DNA of 64,000 nt from CBFGRV01 sp965651265 (GTDB lineage Bacteria > Bacteroidota > Rhodothermia > Rhodothermales > VXPQ01). The stretch covers positions 1 to 64,000 of the forward strand of contig CBFGRV010000013.1 of NCBI GenBank assembly GCA_965651265.1. Reading direction: 5' to 3'. How positions within the stretch are numbered: position 1 is the stretch's first letter; every line of letters starts with the position of its first letter. The position numbers were made by a program, and so were the translations under genes. Positions 17,816 to 26,932 of this stretch are shown here, piece by piece. Below the pieces are notes generated by a model, which was not told where the DNA came from, ran no database searches, and saw only the letters and a program-made list of their open reading frames with translations.

Positions 17816-19696
17816 CTAATCGCGAGACCAAACGTTGTTGTCGCGGTGGACGTCGGGTAGGTATCCGTCAGGGTCGATCTCGATGCGGATGATGGGGCCG
17901 GGGGGCAGATCTACCTCTACTTCCCGCTCCCCACGAAGCCATGCATCCACCGGAACTCGAAGGTCCTCAGTCCGGCCATCCGCGAGCGTGACACGCACTA
18001 GAACCGGCATGGGGGCGAGCCCCACATCCTCGATCGTCACGCGACTGGCCCGCACGTCGACTTCCTTGATTCCTTGATCCGTGGTCCACGTCTCGAAGAA
18101 CAGCGGCTGCCAGAACCAATCGAGATCCTGCTCCAGAACTTCCTCGAACGTATTGAAAAAGTCGTAAGGGTACGGATGCTTGTAGGCCCACCTTTCGGCA
18201 TATGTGCGATAGGCTTGAAGGAAGGGTTCTTCCCCAACGATGCCGCGCAGCGCGTGCAGTATTCGAGACGTCTTGTCGTACGATGCCGCCACGAGCGTGC
18301 GCACGGAGGAATACTGATCGCCATGACGCATCACCTCGATCTCGTCGCCACTTCCGGCGAGCCGGAAGTAGTCGGTGTTGGGCGCCCAGGGATCCTCATC
18401 GGGCCAGAACTCGCGAACCGCCTCGCGGACATTGAAGGTCGTGAGGCCCTCATCCATCCACGTGAAATCCGTCTCGGGAGAGCTAACGATCATCGGAAAC
18501 CAGACGTGACTGATCTCGTGGACCGTCACATCGAACAATGATCTCGGCGATCTGTCGCCGCCGAGGATGGTAATCATGGGGTATTCCATCCCGCCGGCGA
18601 CTATGCCCTCCATGCTCGTCATGTGCGAATACGGATAGGGCATGATGAGATCGGAAAGGAACTCCACGGCGAACCGGCCGAACTCGGCGGCGCGTTCCCA
18701 CGACGGGGCATCGGGTCGATAGAATGCATGAATGAGGCTACGGCCCGCCCCCGTATTCGCCGATGTCGCGTCCCAGACGTACTTGTCCGAAGCGCCGAAG
18801 GCAAAATCGCGCACACGATTCGCGCGGAAGTGCCATGTGAGCGAGCCGGAGGCCGATCCGGCCGTCGCCGATCCGCGCTCGTCGGCCGCGACGATGGCGA
18901 TGACATCGCTGCTGCCGGCGGCCTGAGCCAGGCGCTCCCGGACGAACGGCGCGAGAACCACCTCCGCATTCTGCAGCTCGCCCGTGGCCGCAACGAGCCA
19001 TCCCGCCGGCGCCGTGATGCGCACGTCGTAGTCGGCGTGATCCATGTAGAACTCGGCCCAATCGCGGAAAGGATCGACATCCCAGCCGATCACGTCGTCA
19101 TAGACGGCCATCTGGGGGTACCAGTAGCCGATAAAGAACACTTCGCCGTCGGTGCCCTCGCGCGGTAGATGCCCGCTATCCCGCACCTCGTACTCCCACG
19201 AAAACTCGAGCTCGACGGAGTCGCCGGGAAGCAGAGGCGAGGGAGGGCGGATTTCCATCAAAGTATTCTCGATGGAATATCCGACGCCTCGGGGCGATTC
19301 GATCAAGGGCTCACCGTCGAGCAGAGCGCGGCTCAGGTGCATTCCACCCGTGAGAGGGAGGGGTGTATTTCGGATGCTTCCGGCCCGGTAAATATTCTGC
19401 CGGAGATGAACGTACAGCCGATCGAGCGTATCGGGCGAGTTGTTCGTGTAATGGATTCGACCCGATCCTCGCAGGCGGCGCGTGGCCGGCGAAAGTACGG
19501 CCTCGAGTTCATAGCGCGCCTCGTTGATCCAGTAATTGTGCCCCGGGACGCCCCTGTCCGTCCGCGTTCCGGCTTGGATGGCCGCTTCGAATGACCTCGG
19601 GAGGAGTACGGGATACGGAATCGGACGGGCCGCTTTGGGCTGTGCGAATGCCGGCATGGCCAGCATTACCGCGATGAATGGTGTGATGAGTCGCAT
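17816..19696 (-). CDS. Exported M1-family metallopeptidase
   Basis: Zinc aminopeptidase-like enzyme, probably periplasmic. From the ATG at 19696 there is a signal peptide (1-18, ending AFAQ), an N-terminal beta domain and the catalytic domain with HEISH (393-397) plus Glu416, the exact HEXXH-18 residues-E spacing of M1 enzymes. The substrate-recognition motif is GGMEYP (368-373) in place of GAMEN, a variant common in the bacterial 'M1 family metallopeptidase' branch. The length is 626 residues. The frame is open further upstream to 19957, but that part overlaps the next gene and is basic, low-complexity sequence, so I reject it. It lies 37 nt after the glycosidase stop and before the operator-controlled symporter; its role in sugar use is unclear. 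Confidence 0.9.
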   Translation of the reverse strand: MRLITPFIAVMLAMPAFAQPKAARPIPYPVLLPRSFEAAIQAGTRTDRGVPGHNYWINEARYELEAVLSPATRRLRGSGRIHYTNNSPDTLDRLYVHLRQNIYRAGSIRNTPLPLTGGMHLSRALLDGEPLIESPRGVGYSIENTLMEIRPPSPLLPGDSVELEFSWEYEVRDSGHLPREGTDGEVFFIGYWYPQMAVYDDVIGWDVDPFRDWAEFYMDHADYDVRITAPAGWLVAATGELQNAEVVLAPFVRERLAQAAGSSDVIAIVAADERGSATAGSASGSLTWHFRANRVRDFAFGASDKYVWDATSANTGAGRSLIHAFYRPDAPSWERAAEFGRFAVEFLSDLIMPYPYSHMTSMEGIVAGGMEYPMITILGGDRSPRSLFDVTVHEISHVWFPMIVSSPETDFTWMDEGLTTFNVREAVREFWPDEDPWAPNTDYFRLAGSGDEIEVMRHGDQYSSVRTLVAASYDKTSRILHALRGIVGEEPFLQAYRTYAERWAYKHPYPYDFFNTFEEVLEQDLDWFWQPLFFETWTTDQGIKEVDVRASRVTIEDVGLAPMPVLVRVTLADGRTEDLRVPVDAWLRGEREVEVDLPPGPIIRIEIDPDGYLPDVHRDNNVWSRD

Positions 19697-19733
19697 GGAG
19701 TAAGATGAGAGAACCAAGGTTAGCTCTTGTCGA

Positions 19734-22001
19734 TCAGGTCTTCGAAAGCGTGGGGGCGGCCTCGAACGTGATGCGAATCGGCTCACCGATTCGGCTCTCC
19801 TGCGGGGGACCATCGTCAAGCCAGGTTCGGAAGCGCCCGCCTTCACGCTCGACGCCAAGCCGGTGGCCACGAATCGGCACGCCCTCGACTCTAAAGTGCT
19901 CGAGCTCGAACGGGAAGGGGTCGATGTCCACGCGGGATTCCGTCGGCCTGATGCCACATACGTACTTCAGTATGAGGTCGACCACCCACGAGTGCTGGTA
20001 GTCGTCGACTCCCCTGTAGACGGACGCCCTTCCATTGAATGGATTGTAGTGCTCGAAGCTGTTCGGGCGATCGGGGCCGGAGCCGAAAAACATCATCCGA
20101 ATGAACCGTTCGATGAATTCGCAGGTGTGCGCCTTCAGCTCGTCATCGTCGAATCGAATGGCCGTCACGGCCAGCGCCTCTGCGATGTGGCTGTTGGCCA
20201 TCGGCCAGACGCGTCCGTTCCAGGGACAGTTCATTCGACGGCCTTTCCAGTGCGGACTTGCACTGAACAACGCGTCGTCCCGGCTAGATGACGGGACCGG
20301 GAAAGGTGTCCAGAATTCGTCCGGATCAAGCAGCCGGCGCTTCAAGCCGTCCACGTGCGCCCGCGTGGGGATGTCGGTCATGTACGGATAGAAGCAGACG
20401 GCCGCCTTCACCCCTGTACGCAGGTTCGTTCGGGGGTCGATGTCGAAGAACATGCCGTCCGCATCGTCCCACATGTGGGTTCGAACGGCTTCGGCGGTGT
20501 GTTCGGCCGAGCGGGCCCATCGGTCTCCGGAATCCTCATCTCCTAGCGCTCTCGCGGCGCGCTCGAGGAAGCGCTTGATCTGGTACATGTAGGTCGCCAC
20601 ATCGACGCCCTTCAGGCGAAAGTTTTCGCCCCAATGGATCTGGTCGGCCGCGTCGTGCACCGCAATGTAGCGGTGCATGTATTCCTGCCCCGTCTCGTAA
20701 TGGTTCAGGATGTCGTAGAGTCCGCCACCCTCCGGATCGCGCTTCTCATCGAAATATTTCACATACCGGGTCAGCCCGTCGTAAGCCCGGCGCAAAAATT
20801 CTTCGTCCGGATGGATCAGGTGGATGTCCCACGCCTTTCCCCAGTCGGCATGGTAAAAGCTTTCCTCGTGGCCGAATCGCGTAAAAAGGTGGCCGAAGAA
20901 GCTGCCGTCGGGGCGCTGATTGTGGATGAAGTTCAGCAGGCTGCCGCGAGCCGGCGAGGGATCGTCCATCCACCTCGTCTCCAGCATGTGACACTGCGCG
21001 CTGTACGTGATCAGCTTGCGAAAGTAGCCCGGACCTTCGTAAACGGCGGGATAGGCGTAATTGCCCTGCGAGCGTCTCGTGGTGAGAAGGCGGATGCCGT
21101 ACCAACGGTACCAGTAATACTTCTGGATATGTGCGTTTGAGCAGGAGAACTGGGGCACCGAGTCGAAAAACGCGCTCCAGTTCTGCACGCTGTCGGCGGC
21201 CGGATCAGCCTCGCGCAACGCCAGGCGGACGGCCCTGGCAGCACTGTCCGAGCTTACTGCCGCGGAAAATGCGCCCCGGACGGCTCGCGATGCGCCTCCG
21301 GGAATCTCAATCGCCGTGTAGAGCGCCACCGAGATCGGGCCGGAGTACTCGGGCACGAATTCCGATTCTCCGCTATCGGCGGGCGGATCAGCGCCGAAGT
21401 CGTAGAACGGCGTCAGATTCCACCTCGGCTGGACGGGTCCGTCCTCGGTCGGTAGCACGATCGTCGAGGACGGGAGGGGATCGATGCCCAGCGCACATCC
21501 GATCTCGTCGTGTGGCTCGGCCGCTGGAAAGCGGTCGGCGGTCCACTCCAGGAGGTCCCCTCGGCGATGCAACACACGCAACCGCTCGTGGCCGTGGGGA
21601 TCGTGATGAAGGATCGTCCACACGACGGCCTGAAGCGCGCGATTTCGGCCTCCGTGGTTCCGGATGGTGAGCTCGGACAGCAGGACGTCATCGGGCAGCA
21701 AAATGCGCCTCTCGCTCACGGAGAGTCCGTCGTTGGACTGGTAGTTCTGCTCCAAGTGCGATGGACGCCATTGCCGACCGGAGGCCTGCAGTGGAAGCTC
21801 CTCACCGTCCTCGTCGAGCAAAGAAACCGCGAAAACGGGGGAGATGGCGTGGTGGTAGAAATGCGCCTCATCCCAGAAACCGGGGACATCAAGCCACGCC
21901 GGATAACGTGGCGCCCAGATCAGGCTGTCTCCGCCGCCCACATACCACTTGTCGGGCCGGGACAGAAAACGGTCCACATCCTGCGTAAGAGACTTCGACA
22001 C
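19734..22001 (-). CDS. GH63-like (alpha/alpha)6-barrel glycosidase
   Basis: A 755-residue glycoside hydrolase of the GH63/MGH1-like type, without a signal peptide, so cytosolic or exported in another way. An N-terminal beta-sandwich (about 1-250) precedes a helical barrel (about 290-680). The stretch NCPWNGRVWPMANSHIAEAL (591-610) corresponds to the GPVW-type motif of GH63/GH37 enzymes, and Glu650 in FEHYNPFNG is a candidate catalytic base. A beta C-terminal piece follows. The downstream neighbour is the M1 peptidase and the upstream one the giant secreted glycosidase (56 nt gap), so all probably share a transcript. The substrate is not evident; related folds act on mannosyl-, glucosyl- or rhamnosyl-type linkages. 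Confidence 0.82.
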   Translation of the reverse strand: MSKSLTQDVDRFLSRPDKWYVGGGDSLIWAPRYPAWLDVPGFWDEAHFYHHAISPVFAVSLLDEDGEELPLQASGRQWRPSHLEQNYQSNDGLSVSERRILLPDDVLLSELTIRNHGGRNRALQAVVWTILHHDPHGHERLRVLHRRGDLLEWTADRFPAAEPHDEIGCALGIDPLPSSTIVLPTEDGPVQPRWNLTPFYDFGADPPADSGESEFVPEYSGPISVALYTAIEIPGGASRAVRGAFSAAVSSDSAARAVRLALREADPAADSVQNWSAFFDSVPQFSCSNAHIQKYYWYRWYGIRLLTTRRSQGNYAYPAVYEGPGYFRKLITYSAQCHMLETRWMDDPSPARGSLLNFIHNQRPDGSFFGHLFTRFGHEESFYHADWGKAWDIHLIHPDEEFLRRAYDGLTRYVKYFDEKRDPEGGGLYDILNHYETGQEYMHRYIAVHDAADQIHWGENFRLKGVDVATYMYQIKRFLERAARALGDEDSGDRWARSAEHTAEAVRTHMWDDADGMFFDIDPRTNLRTGVKAAVCFYPYMTDIPTRAHVDGLKRRLLDPDEFWTPFPVPSSSRDDALFSASPHWKGRRMNCPWNGRVWPMANSHIAEALAVTAIRFDDDELKAHTCEFIERFIRMMFFGSGPDRPNSFEHYNPFNGRASVYRGVDDYQHSWVVDLILKYVCGIRPTESRVDIDPFPFELEHFRVEGVPIRGHRLGVEREGGRFRTWLDDGPPQESRIGEPIRITFEAAPTLSKT

Positions 22002-22057
22002 GTCTATTCCTCTATACCTCGATCAGCAGAGATTAGTCGACAACGGGCCATCCACGA

Positions 22058-25000
22058 TCAGTCGACAATGGCATCGACGGCACACCGAAAACCAACGGTC
22101 GGGCTTCGGTCGAAACCCGGTGAAACAAGAAGCAACACCTGGTGCTCATTCAGAGGCCGCGGTCCGTTGTTCATGTACCACCAGCTCGAGGTGGGGTGGT
22201 AGAAGCTTCCACCGCGGATCATCACGAACCGATAATCCCCTTCCACATAAACGTCGGAGGTGAGCTGCCAGACGTTGCCGACGAGGTCGCGAACGCCGTA
22301 GGGACTCGCGCCCTCAGGGAAGGCATCGACGGGCATGGTCGAGCCGGTCATATTGACTCTCGTCGAGTCAAAGTCATCGCCCCAGGGCCACATTCGATCG
22401 TCGGTGCCCTGCGCGGCGAGCTGCCACTCGAGCTCGGTCGGAAGGCGCTTGCCCGCCCATTGCGCATAGGCCTGTGCATCCTCGAGGCTTACATTGACGA
22501 CGGGATGCTTCTCGAGGCCTTTCGGAATTTTGCCTCCAACCCAGTGACGAAGAAAATTGGAAGAGTCCTTGGGGGCGTATCCGGATGCATCCAGGAATTG
22601 CTTGAATTCAGCATTCGTGACGGGATACCGGTCGATAAATAAGGCATCGACCGGATGCGGATCTCCATTCGCCAATCGGGTCGGGTAGTTCATGATGCCG
22701 GTGCCCGTGGCACCATTGCCCCGCAGGCGGGGGGCGATGGTGGCGCCGGGGATCAGGACCATGCCGTTCGGCGGCCGAGAGGCCGGCACGGCGGCCGGGG
22801 ACGGATTCGGGCGGCTGGCGACGAGGCGCGCCGAACCGGGCTGTATCGTGACGATGCGTTCATCGAGCAGCCGGCCACGCTCCAGTAGCTCAATGACGAA
22901 CTTTCCCTCATAGGGCCCGAAAGTCGGATACAAGAGCACGTTGCTCGAGCCGGTGGGTACCACGCGGGGCTGTTTGGAATAGGATGGATTCCCTGCCCAC
23001 ACCAGCACACTGTCTCCGCGAGGGGCGAAAATGTGCAGCGTGTCGTCGCTCAGCCGAACGTCGAGTACTCGCGGGAGGGCGGCTACCGCGCTGATGGCGC
23101 CCTCTTTCTGGGTGTGAAGCCGTCGCGCGTCGAAAGCGTCGACGTCGAGGGTCAGATATTCTCCATCATCGAGGTTTTCGGTCGCCAATTCGACGTGGTT
23201 CCAGAGGTCCACAAAGTGCCTGTCGCGCCGGGGTTGCACCAAGAAAAGGGGGCCGCTATGGCCTTCGGGTACGAGGCTGAGAATCGTATACACCGTTTTG
23301 TCGGCGTGGGGAAATTCGTTGATCCAGATGCTATCCCGGCGCGATTCGATCAGTGGGGTCCAGTCGTGACTGTTAAAGGCATCCGAGTTCAGGCGGAGGA
23401 TCCGCGCGGCACGCCCCAGAAACGCAAAATCTTGGAGCACCTCGGGAGGGCGGGCCGGTCTGAACGTGTTGATCTCAACACCGTAGCCGTTGAAGAAAGA
23501 GGTGGCGACGTCGCGGTGTAGCGTCTCGTGAGCCAGCTGGGCCACGCGAAAAATGGCGAAGTCGGGCCGGATCAGCTTGTTCAGGTTGAGAGGCGGAGGG
23601 CGAACGATGGCGTCGTGCACGCGCCCGGCTATAATGCCGGGCATGTCCTTCGGCACGGCCATCCCCTCGCTATACATCACCACGCCGTCGCGAACGGAAT
23701 CCGCGGCTGCCTGTAGCTCGCGACTCGAACTACCCCGCGTATCGAGCACGACACCGTCGACGCCGATCTGCTCGATGAGTGTCGCCATTCCCCTGTAGTG
23801 GTCCTCGGGCCGCGAACTCTGATCCCACGGATTGTAACTGATGAAGAAGCGCGTGCCGCGGGAGCGAGCGTGCTCGGCCAGATCGGCGAGCTTGCGGATG
23901 CCGCCGGGAAGATCGCGATAGTGATCCCACTGATTCCGAGGATCGAGCCCCAGCCGCGGCCACGTCGGCCAGAGCGCGTAGACATCGTAGCCGCCGAGCA
24001 GATGCTCACCTTCGGCGAGGAAGGCATCGAAGGCGTATTCTCCCGATGACGGGTCGAAGAATGCGCGGTCCCACGCAGCCTGCAGCACGGCGACGTACGC
24101 GCCGCGAATCCAGCTCAGATCCTCGCGCCGAAAAAGGGAGTCGTCGAAGTGCTCGAGATCGTAGAGGTAGCGATCTCGAAACATCATCCGAAGCCCATTT
24201 TGCCACGGCCCTTCGAAGGCGTCGGCATACAGGGCGTAGGTAACGGAGGCACTCGGCGGCAAACGGGTATTCCAACGGGAGAGCTGAGCATTATCGGATT
24301 CGACTCGTCGAGTGATGGCAGCCACGGAGCCTCCGGGCTGTGCTGGGGCAGCCGCATACCCCAGTTCCCAGGCATTATCCGGAAGGATCACGCCGATCGG
24401 AGCACGACCTGGTCGGTAGAGCCTGGTGCGCGCGAGCGACCACGGGCCCTCGGCCGTGATGTACACGTGCTCGTCGGAGGCGCCGAACGGAAGCACGTTC
24501 TCCAGGGTGAGCGTGTCGGATGACGTGTTGATGAACCTGATTTCGGTTTTCCATCCGCCCAGCGTCGATGGCCGCGGGGTCACATCGTCGACGACGGCGG
24601 TCAGCCGGTCGCCGAAGCGGAGCCGAATCGGCCGAGCCGCCTCATCGACGTCGGCTTCTGCGGAGGACAGTTCCTCGCCATTCAAGAGAAAGGTGAAAAG
24701 AGGGGGGCGGGAGGGCAAGCTTGATGCGCGTCCTTGGTTGCGAATTCCATCGACCCGAAGGCCGTCAGACGTATCGATGATGAGTTCAGGATGGGCTGCC
24801 GATCCGAGCTCGACCTGCTGGAGGTCGAGCATCATCCGGGCGACGAGCCCCGTCCAGATGTAGGTCTGATGGTGACCAGCCTCGAGCTCATCCGGACTGT
24901 AGAGCTCCCAGAAGGTGTGCGAATCCGAAAGGTGGTACGCGACGTGGTCGATGACGCGACGGGCCAGCTCCGCGGCTTCATCCTTTCGGCCCGCATCGAG

Positions 25001-26923
25001 GAGCCCGCGGAAGATGAGGTACTGCCACTCCACCCAGACCGGCCCGTTCCAGTATCCCATGGGGTCGTAGTAGGGATCGTCGGCCGCGAGCGAAGGCACG
25101 CCGTTGGGTCGCCAGAACTTGTTGGGGTCGGTGAGGTGCTCGAGAATCCGGTTCGTCTGCTCCTCCGTCGTTATGCCGGCCCACAGCGGAAGGAAGCCAA
25201 TGATCTCCTGCCGCTTCAGGTCGTTAGGCGAGCTGTAGCTGAAGTCGTGGTCATCCCGGTCGACGTGGTAGTAGAAGCCGGTCTCCTCGTCCCAGAATGT
25301 TTCGTTGATGGCGCGAGCTCGGTGCTCGGCTTCATCTCGCCACCGAGCACCCGCCGAGGAATCGCCGAGGGCCTCGGCCATGGCGGCCAGTGATTTCGCC
25401 TCCATGACGAGCATGCTGTTGAGGTCTAAGGCCTCGAAATTCGACGGCCACGCGACCTCATCCCATACGGCCACCCGCCCATCGCGCACGCTCTCGAGCA
25501 CGGCATGGGCGCCCCATTCGGCGAGCCCATCGCCATCCTGATCCCGATTCCGAAGCCACCATTCGTAGAATGCCACTCCGGAATCATAGGCCTCGCTCAG
25601 AAATTCCCGATCCCCCGTCTGCCGAAAGACTTCCCAGTTGATCCAGTTGTACCAGGGGGCCGAGGTCGTTCGCTCGTCCTCGGTAAGGATGACCTCGTTC
25701 AGATAGCTGCCGGTGCGGTAATTGATGTAGCCATCCTCGTGCTGGCGCTCCATGTAGACGCGCTGCGAATTCATGGCGCCCTCGGGGTCCATGAAGACGT
25801 AGGCTAGCATCGTGAGGCTTTCGTGGAAGACCTGGCCGCCGTGCCCCCAGCCCCAGACGGGCTCCCGGGAAAACACGTAGTAGTTGTACGACGATTCGCC
25901 TTCGGGCGGCATCATGACCTGGCGCACGAGGGAGAAGGCTTGCCAGTATGTCGCCTCGTGCTTCGGGTCGTCAAAAGCCAGATCCGGGATGCTCCGGTAG
26001 AGCGCTTCACTCTCGGCCAGACCTCGTGCTTTATCATATTCGAAGAGCGCCTCGGCATCGCTTCGCAGAGAGGACGCCTTCGCCGGATCGACAACGCCCC
26101 GCACGATCCGAATCTGCTCGCTCGAGCCCGAAGCGATGTGCATCGCTACTCGGAACACCATGGTGCCTGTGCCCTCAGCCATGCTCGACGTGCCCAACTC
26201 GCCGCGGGTGAATGCGTCAAGCGTGGCCTCGATGTCCGCTAGCTCACCCTCGGTCATGGGCACGATGCCCATGTTATCCGGCGCCCGGCTAAGAATGAAA
26301 ATGTTCTCCCGCTCCGTGACGTGGGGCATCTGTTGGTTAATGGTCCATTGATCGGGCGGTGCCTCGTGGCGGAAGAAGAAGGCGCGTTGATCATCGCTCA
26401 CGTGCGCATCACGCACGGTGTGACGGAGCATGGGGAAAATGTCGAGGCTGATTTCGGAATCACTGGTGTTCGTGACCCGGATGTCCTGAAAAGCCAGGTT
26501 GGAACTGTAGACCTGAAAATGGACATCGACCCGTACGCCGGCGAACGGTTGGAACGTGTACCGAACGAGATCGCTGTAGGAAGCCGTGATGATGGGCGGC
26601 TCCTCGAACGAACCTGCCCGGTAGCGCACTTCACCGTCCATCCGAAAGGCGAGTCCGAGCGACCCGGCATGCTGCGTGGTGAAGTCGGCCCCCTTCTCGG
26701 GGCGATAGTACTCGAAGTGATATCCCTGGTCGACGATGAACTGGGATCTTGAGAGCGGGGCCGCGTACGTTGCGAAGAGCGGGTCGTCCGCGCCTGCCTG
26801 AAGATTCGACAAATATGGCTGCGCACGGGCGGGCAGTGAACAGGCAACACTTCCCAGCAAGCTGGTGAACACCAACGCGCAGAAAGCCAATAGGCGAAGC
26901 AATGGCATAACAATCGATGTCAT
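22058..26923 (-). CDS. Giant secreted protein: GH63-like barrel, TIM barrel and SUMF1 domain
   Basis: A 1621-residue exported protein with at least three parts. Residues 1-35 are a signal peptide (a cysteine at 28 in SVAC makes a lipid anchor possible). About 36-300 is a beta-sandwich and 320-700 an (alpha/alpha)6 barrel with YWNGPVWVEW (624-633) and Glu672 in TFWELYSPDE, as in GH63-like enzymes. After beta linkers (about 740-900), residues about 910-1190 resemble a TIM barrel with candidate catalytic Asp1061 (GVVLDTRG) and Glu1086 (YSEGM). Residues 1386-1621 are a SUMF1/FGE-type domain (NGMVLIPG, RLPTELEWQ, GNVWQLTSD, GFRCA) that lacks the cysteine pair of true formylglycine oxidases. It starts 9 nt after the GH172 gene. 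Confidence 0.8.
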   Translation of the reverse strand: MTSIVMPLLRLLAFCALVFTSLLGSVACSLPARAQPYLSNLQAGADDPLFATYAAPLSRSQFIVDQGYHFEYYRPEKGADFTTQHAGSLGLAFRMDGEVRYRAGSFEEPPIITASYSDLVRYTFQPFAGVRVDVHFQVYSSNLAFQDIRVTNTSDSEISLDIFPMLRHTVRDAHVSDDQRAFFFRHEAPPDQWTINQQMPHVTERENIFILSRAPDNMGIVPMTEGELADIEATLDAFTRGELGTSSMAEGTGTMVFRVAMHIASGSSEQIRIVRGVVDPAKASSLRSDAEALFEYDKARGLAESEALYRSIPDLAFDDPKHEATYWQAFSLVRQVMMPPEGESSYNYYVFSREPVWGWGHGGQVFHESLTMLAYVFMDPEGAMNSQRVYMERQHEDGYINYRTGSYLNEVILTEDERTTSAPWYNWINWEVFRQTGDREFLSEAYDSGVAFYEWWLRNRDQDGDGLAEWGAHAVLESVRDGRVAVWDEVAWPSNFEALDLNSMLVMEAKSLAAMAEALGDSSAGARWRDEAEHRARAINETFWDEETGFYYHVDRDDHDFSYSSPNDLKRQEIIGFLPLWAGITTEEQTNRILEHLTDPNKFWRPNGVPSLAADDPYYDPMGYWNGPVWVEWQYLIFRGLLDAGRKDEAAELARRVIDHVAYHLSDSHTFWELYSPDELEAGHHQTYIWTGLVARMMLDLQQVELGSAAHPELIIDTSDGLRVDGIRNQGRASSLPSRPPLFTFLLNGEELSSAEADVDEAARPIRLRFGDRLTAVVDDVTPRPSTLGGWKTEIRFINTSSDTLTLENVLPFGASDEHVYITAEGPWSLARTRLYRPGRAPIGVILPDNAWELGYAAAPAQPGGSVAAITRRVESDNAQLSRWNTRLPPSASVTYALYADAFEGPWQNGLRMMFRDRYLYDLEHFDDSLFRREDLSWIRGAYVAVLQAAWDRAFFDPSSGEYAFDAFLAEGEHLLGGYDVYALWPTWPRLGLDPRNQWDHYRDLPGGIRKLADLAEHARSRGTRFFISYNPWDQSSRPEDHYRGMATLIEQIGVDGVVLDTRGSSSRELQAAADSVRDGVVMYSEGMAVPKDMPGIIAGRVHDAIVRPPPLNLNKLIRPDFAIFRVAQLAHETLHRDVATSFFNGYGVEINTFRPARPPEVLQDFAFLGRAARILRLNSDAFNSHDWTPLIESRRDSIWINEFPHADKTVYTILSLVPEGHSGPLFLVQPRRDRHFVDLWNHVELATENLDDGEYLTLDVDAFDARRLHTQKEGAISAVAALPRVLDVRLSDDTLHIFAPRGDSVLVWAGNPSYSKQPRVVPTGSSNVLLYPTFGPYEGKFVIELLERGRLLDERIVTIQPGSARLVASRPNPSPAAVPASRPPNGMVLIPGATIAPRLRGNGATGTGIMNYPTRLANGDPHPVDALFIDRYPVTNAEFKQFLDASGYAPKDSSNFLRHWVGGKIPKGLEKHPVVNVSLEDAQAYAQWAGKRLPTELEWQLAAQGTDDRMWPWGDDFDSTRVNMTGSTMPVDAFPEGASPYGVRDLVGNVWQLTSDVYVEGDYRFVMIRGGSFYHPTSSWWYMNNGPRPLNEHQVLLLVSPGFDRSPTVGFRCAVDAIVD

Positions 26924-26932
26924 CTGCGTTGT

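Noticed and set aside
19697..19957. N-terminal extension of the M1 peptidase
   Set aside because: It overlaps the upstream glycosidase gene and lacks protein-like composition; the ATG at 19696 begins a proper signal peptide.
22058..22766. Formylglycine-generating enzyme activity for the SUMF1 domain
   Set aside because: The fold motifs are present, but the copper-binding cysteine pair before the GFRC end is missing, so I do not call it an oxidase.
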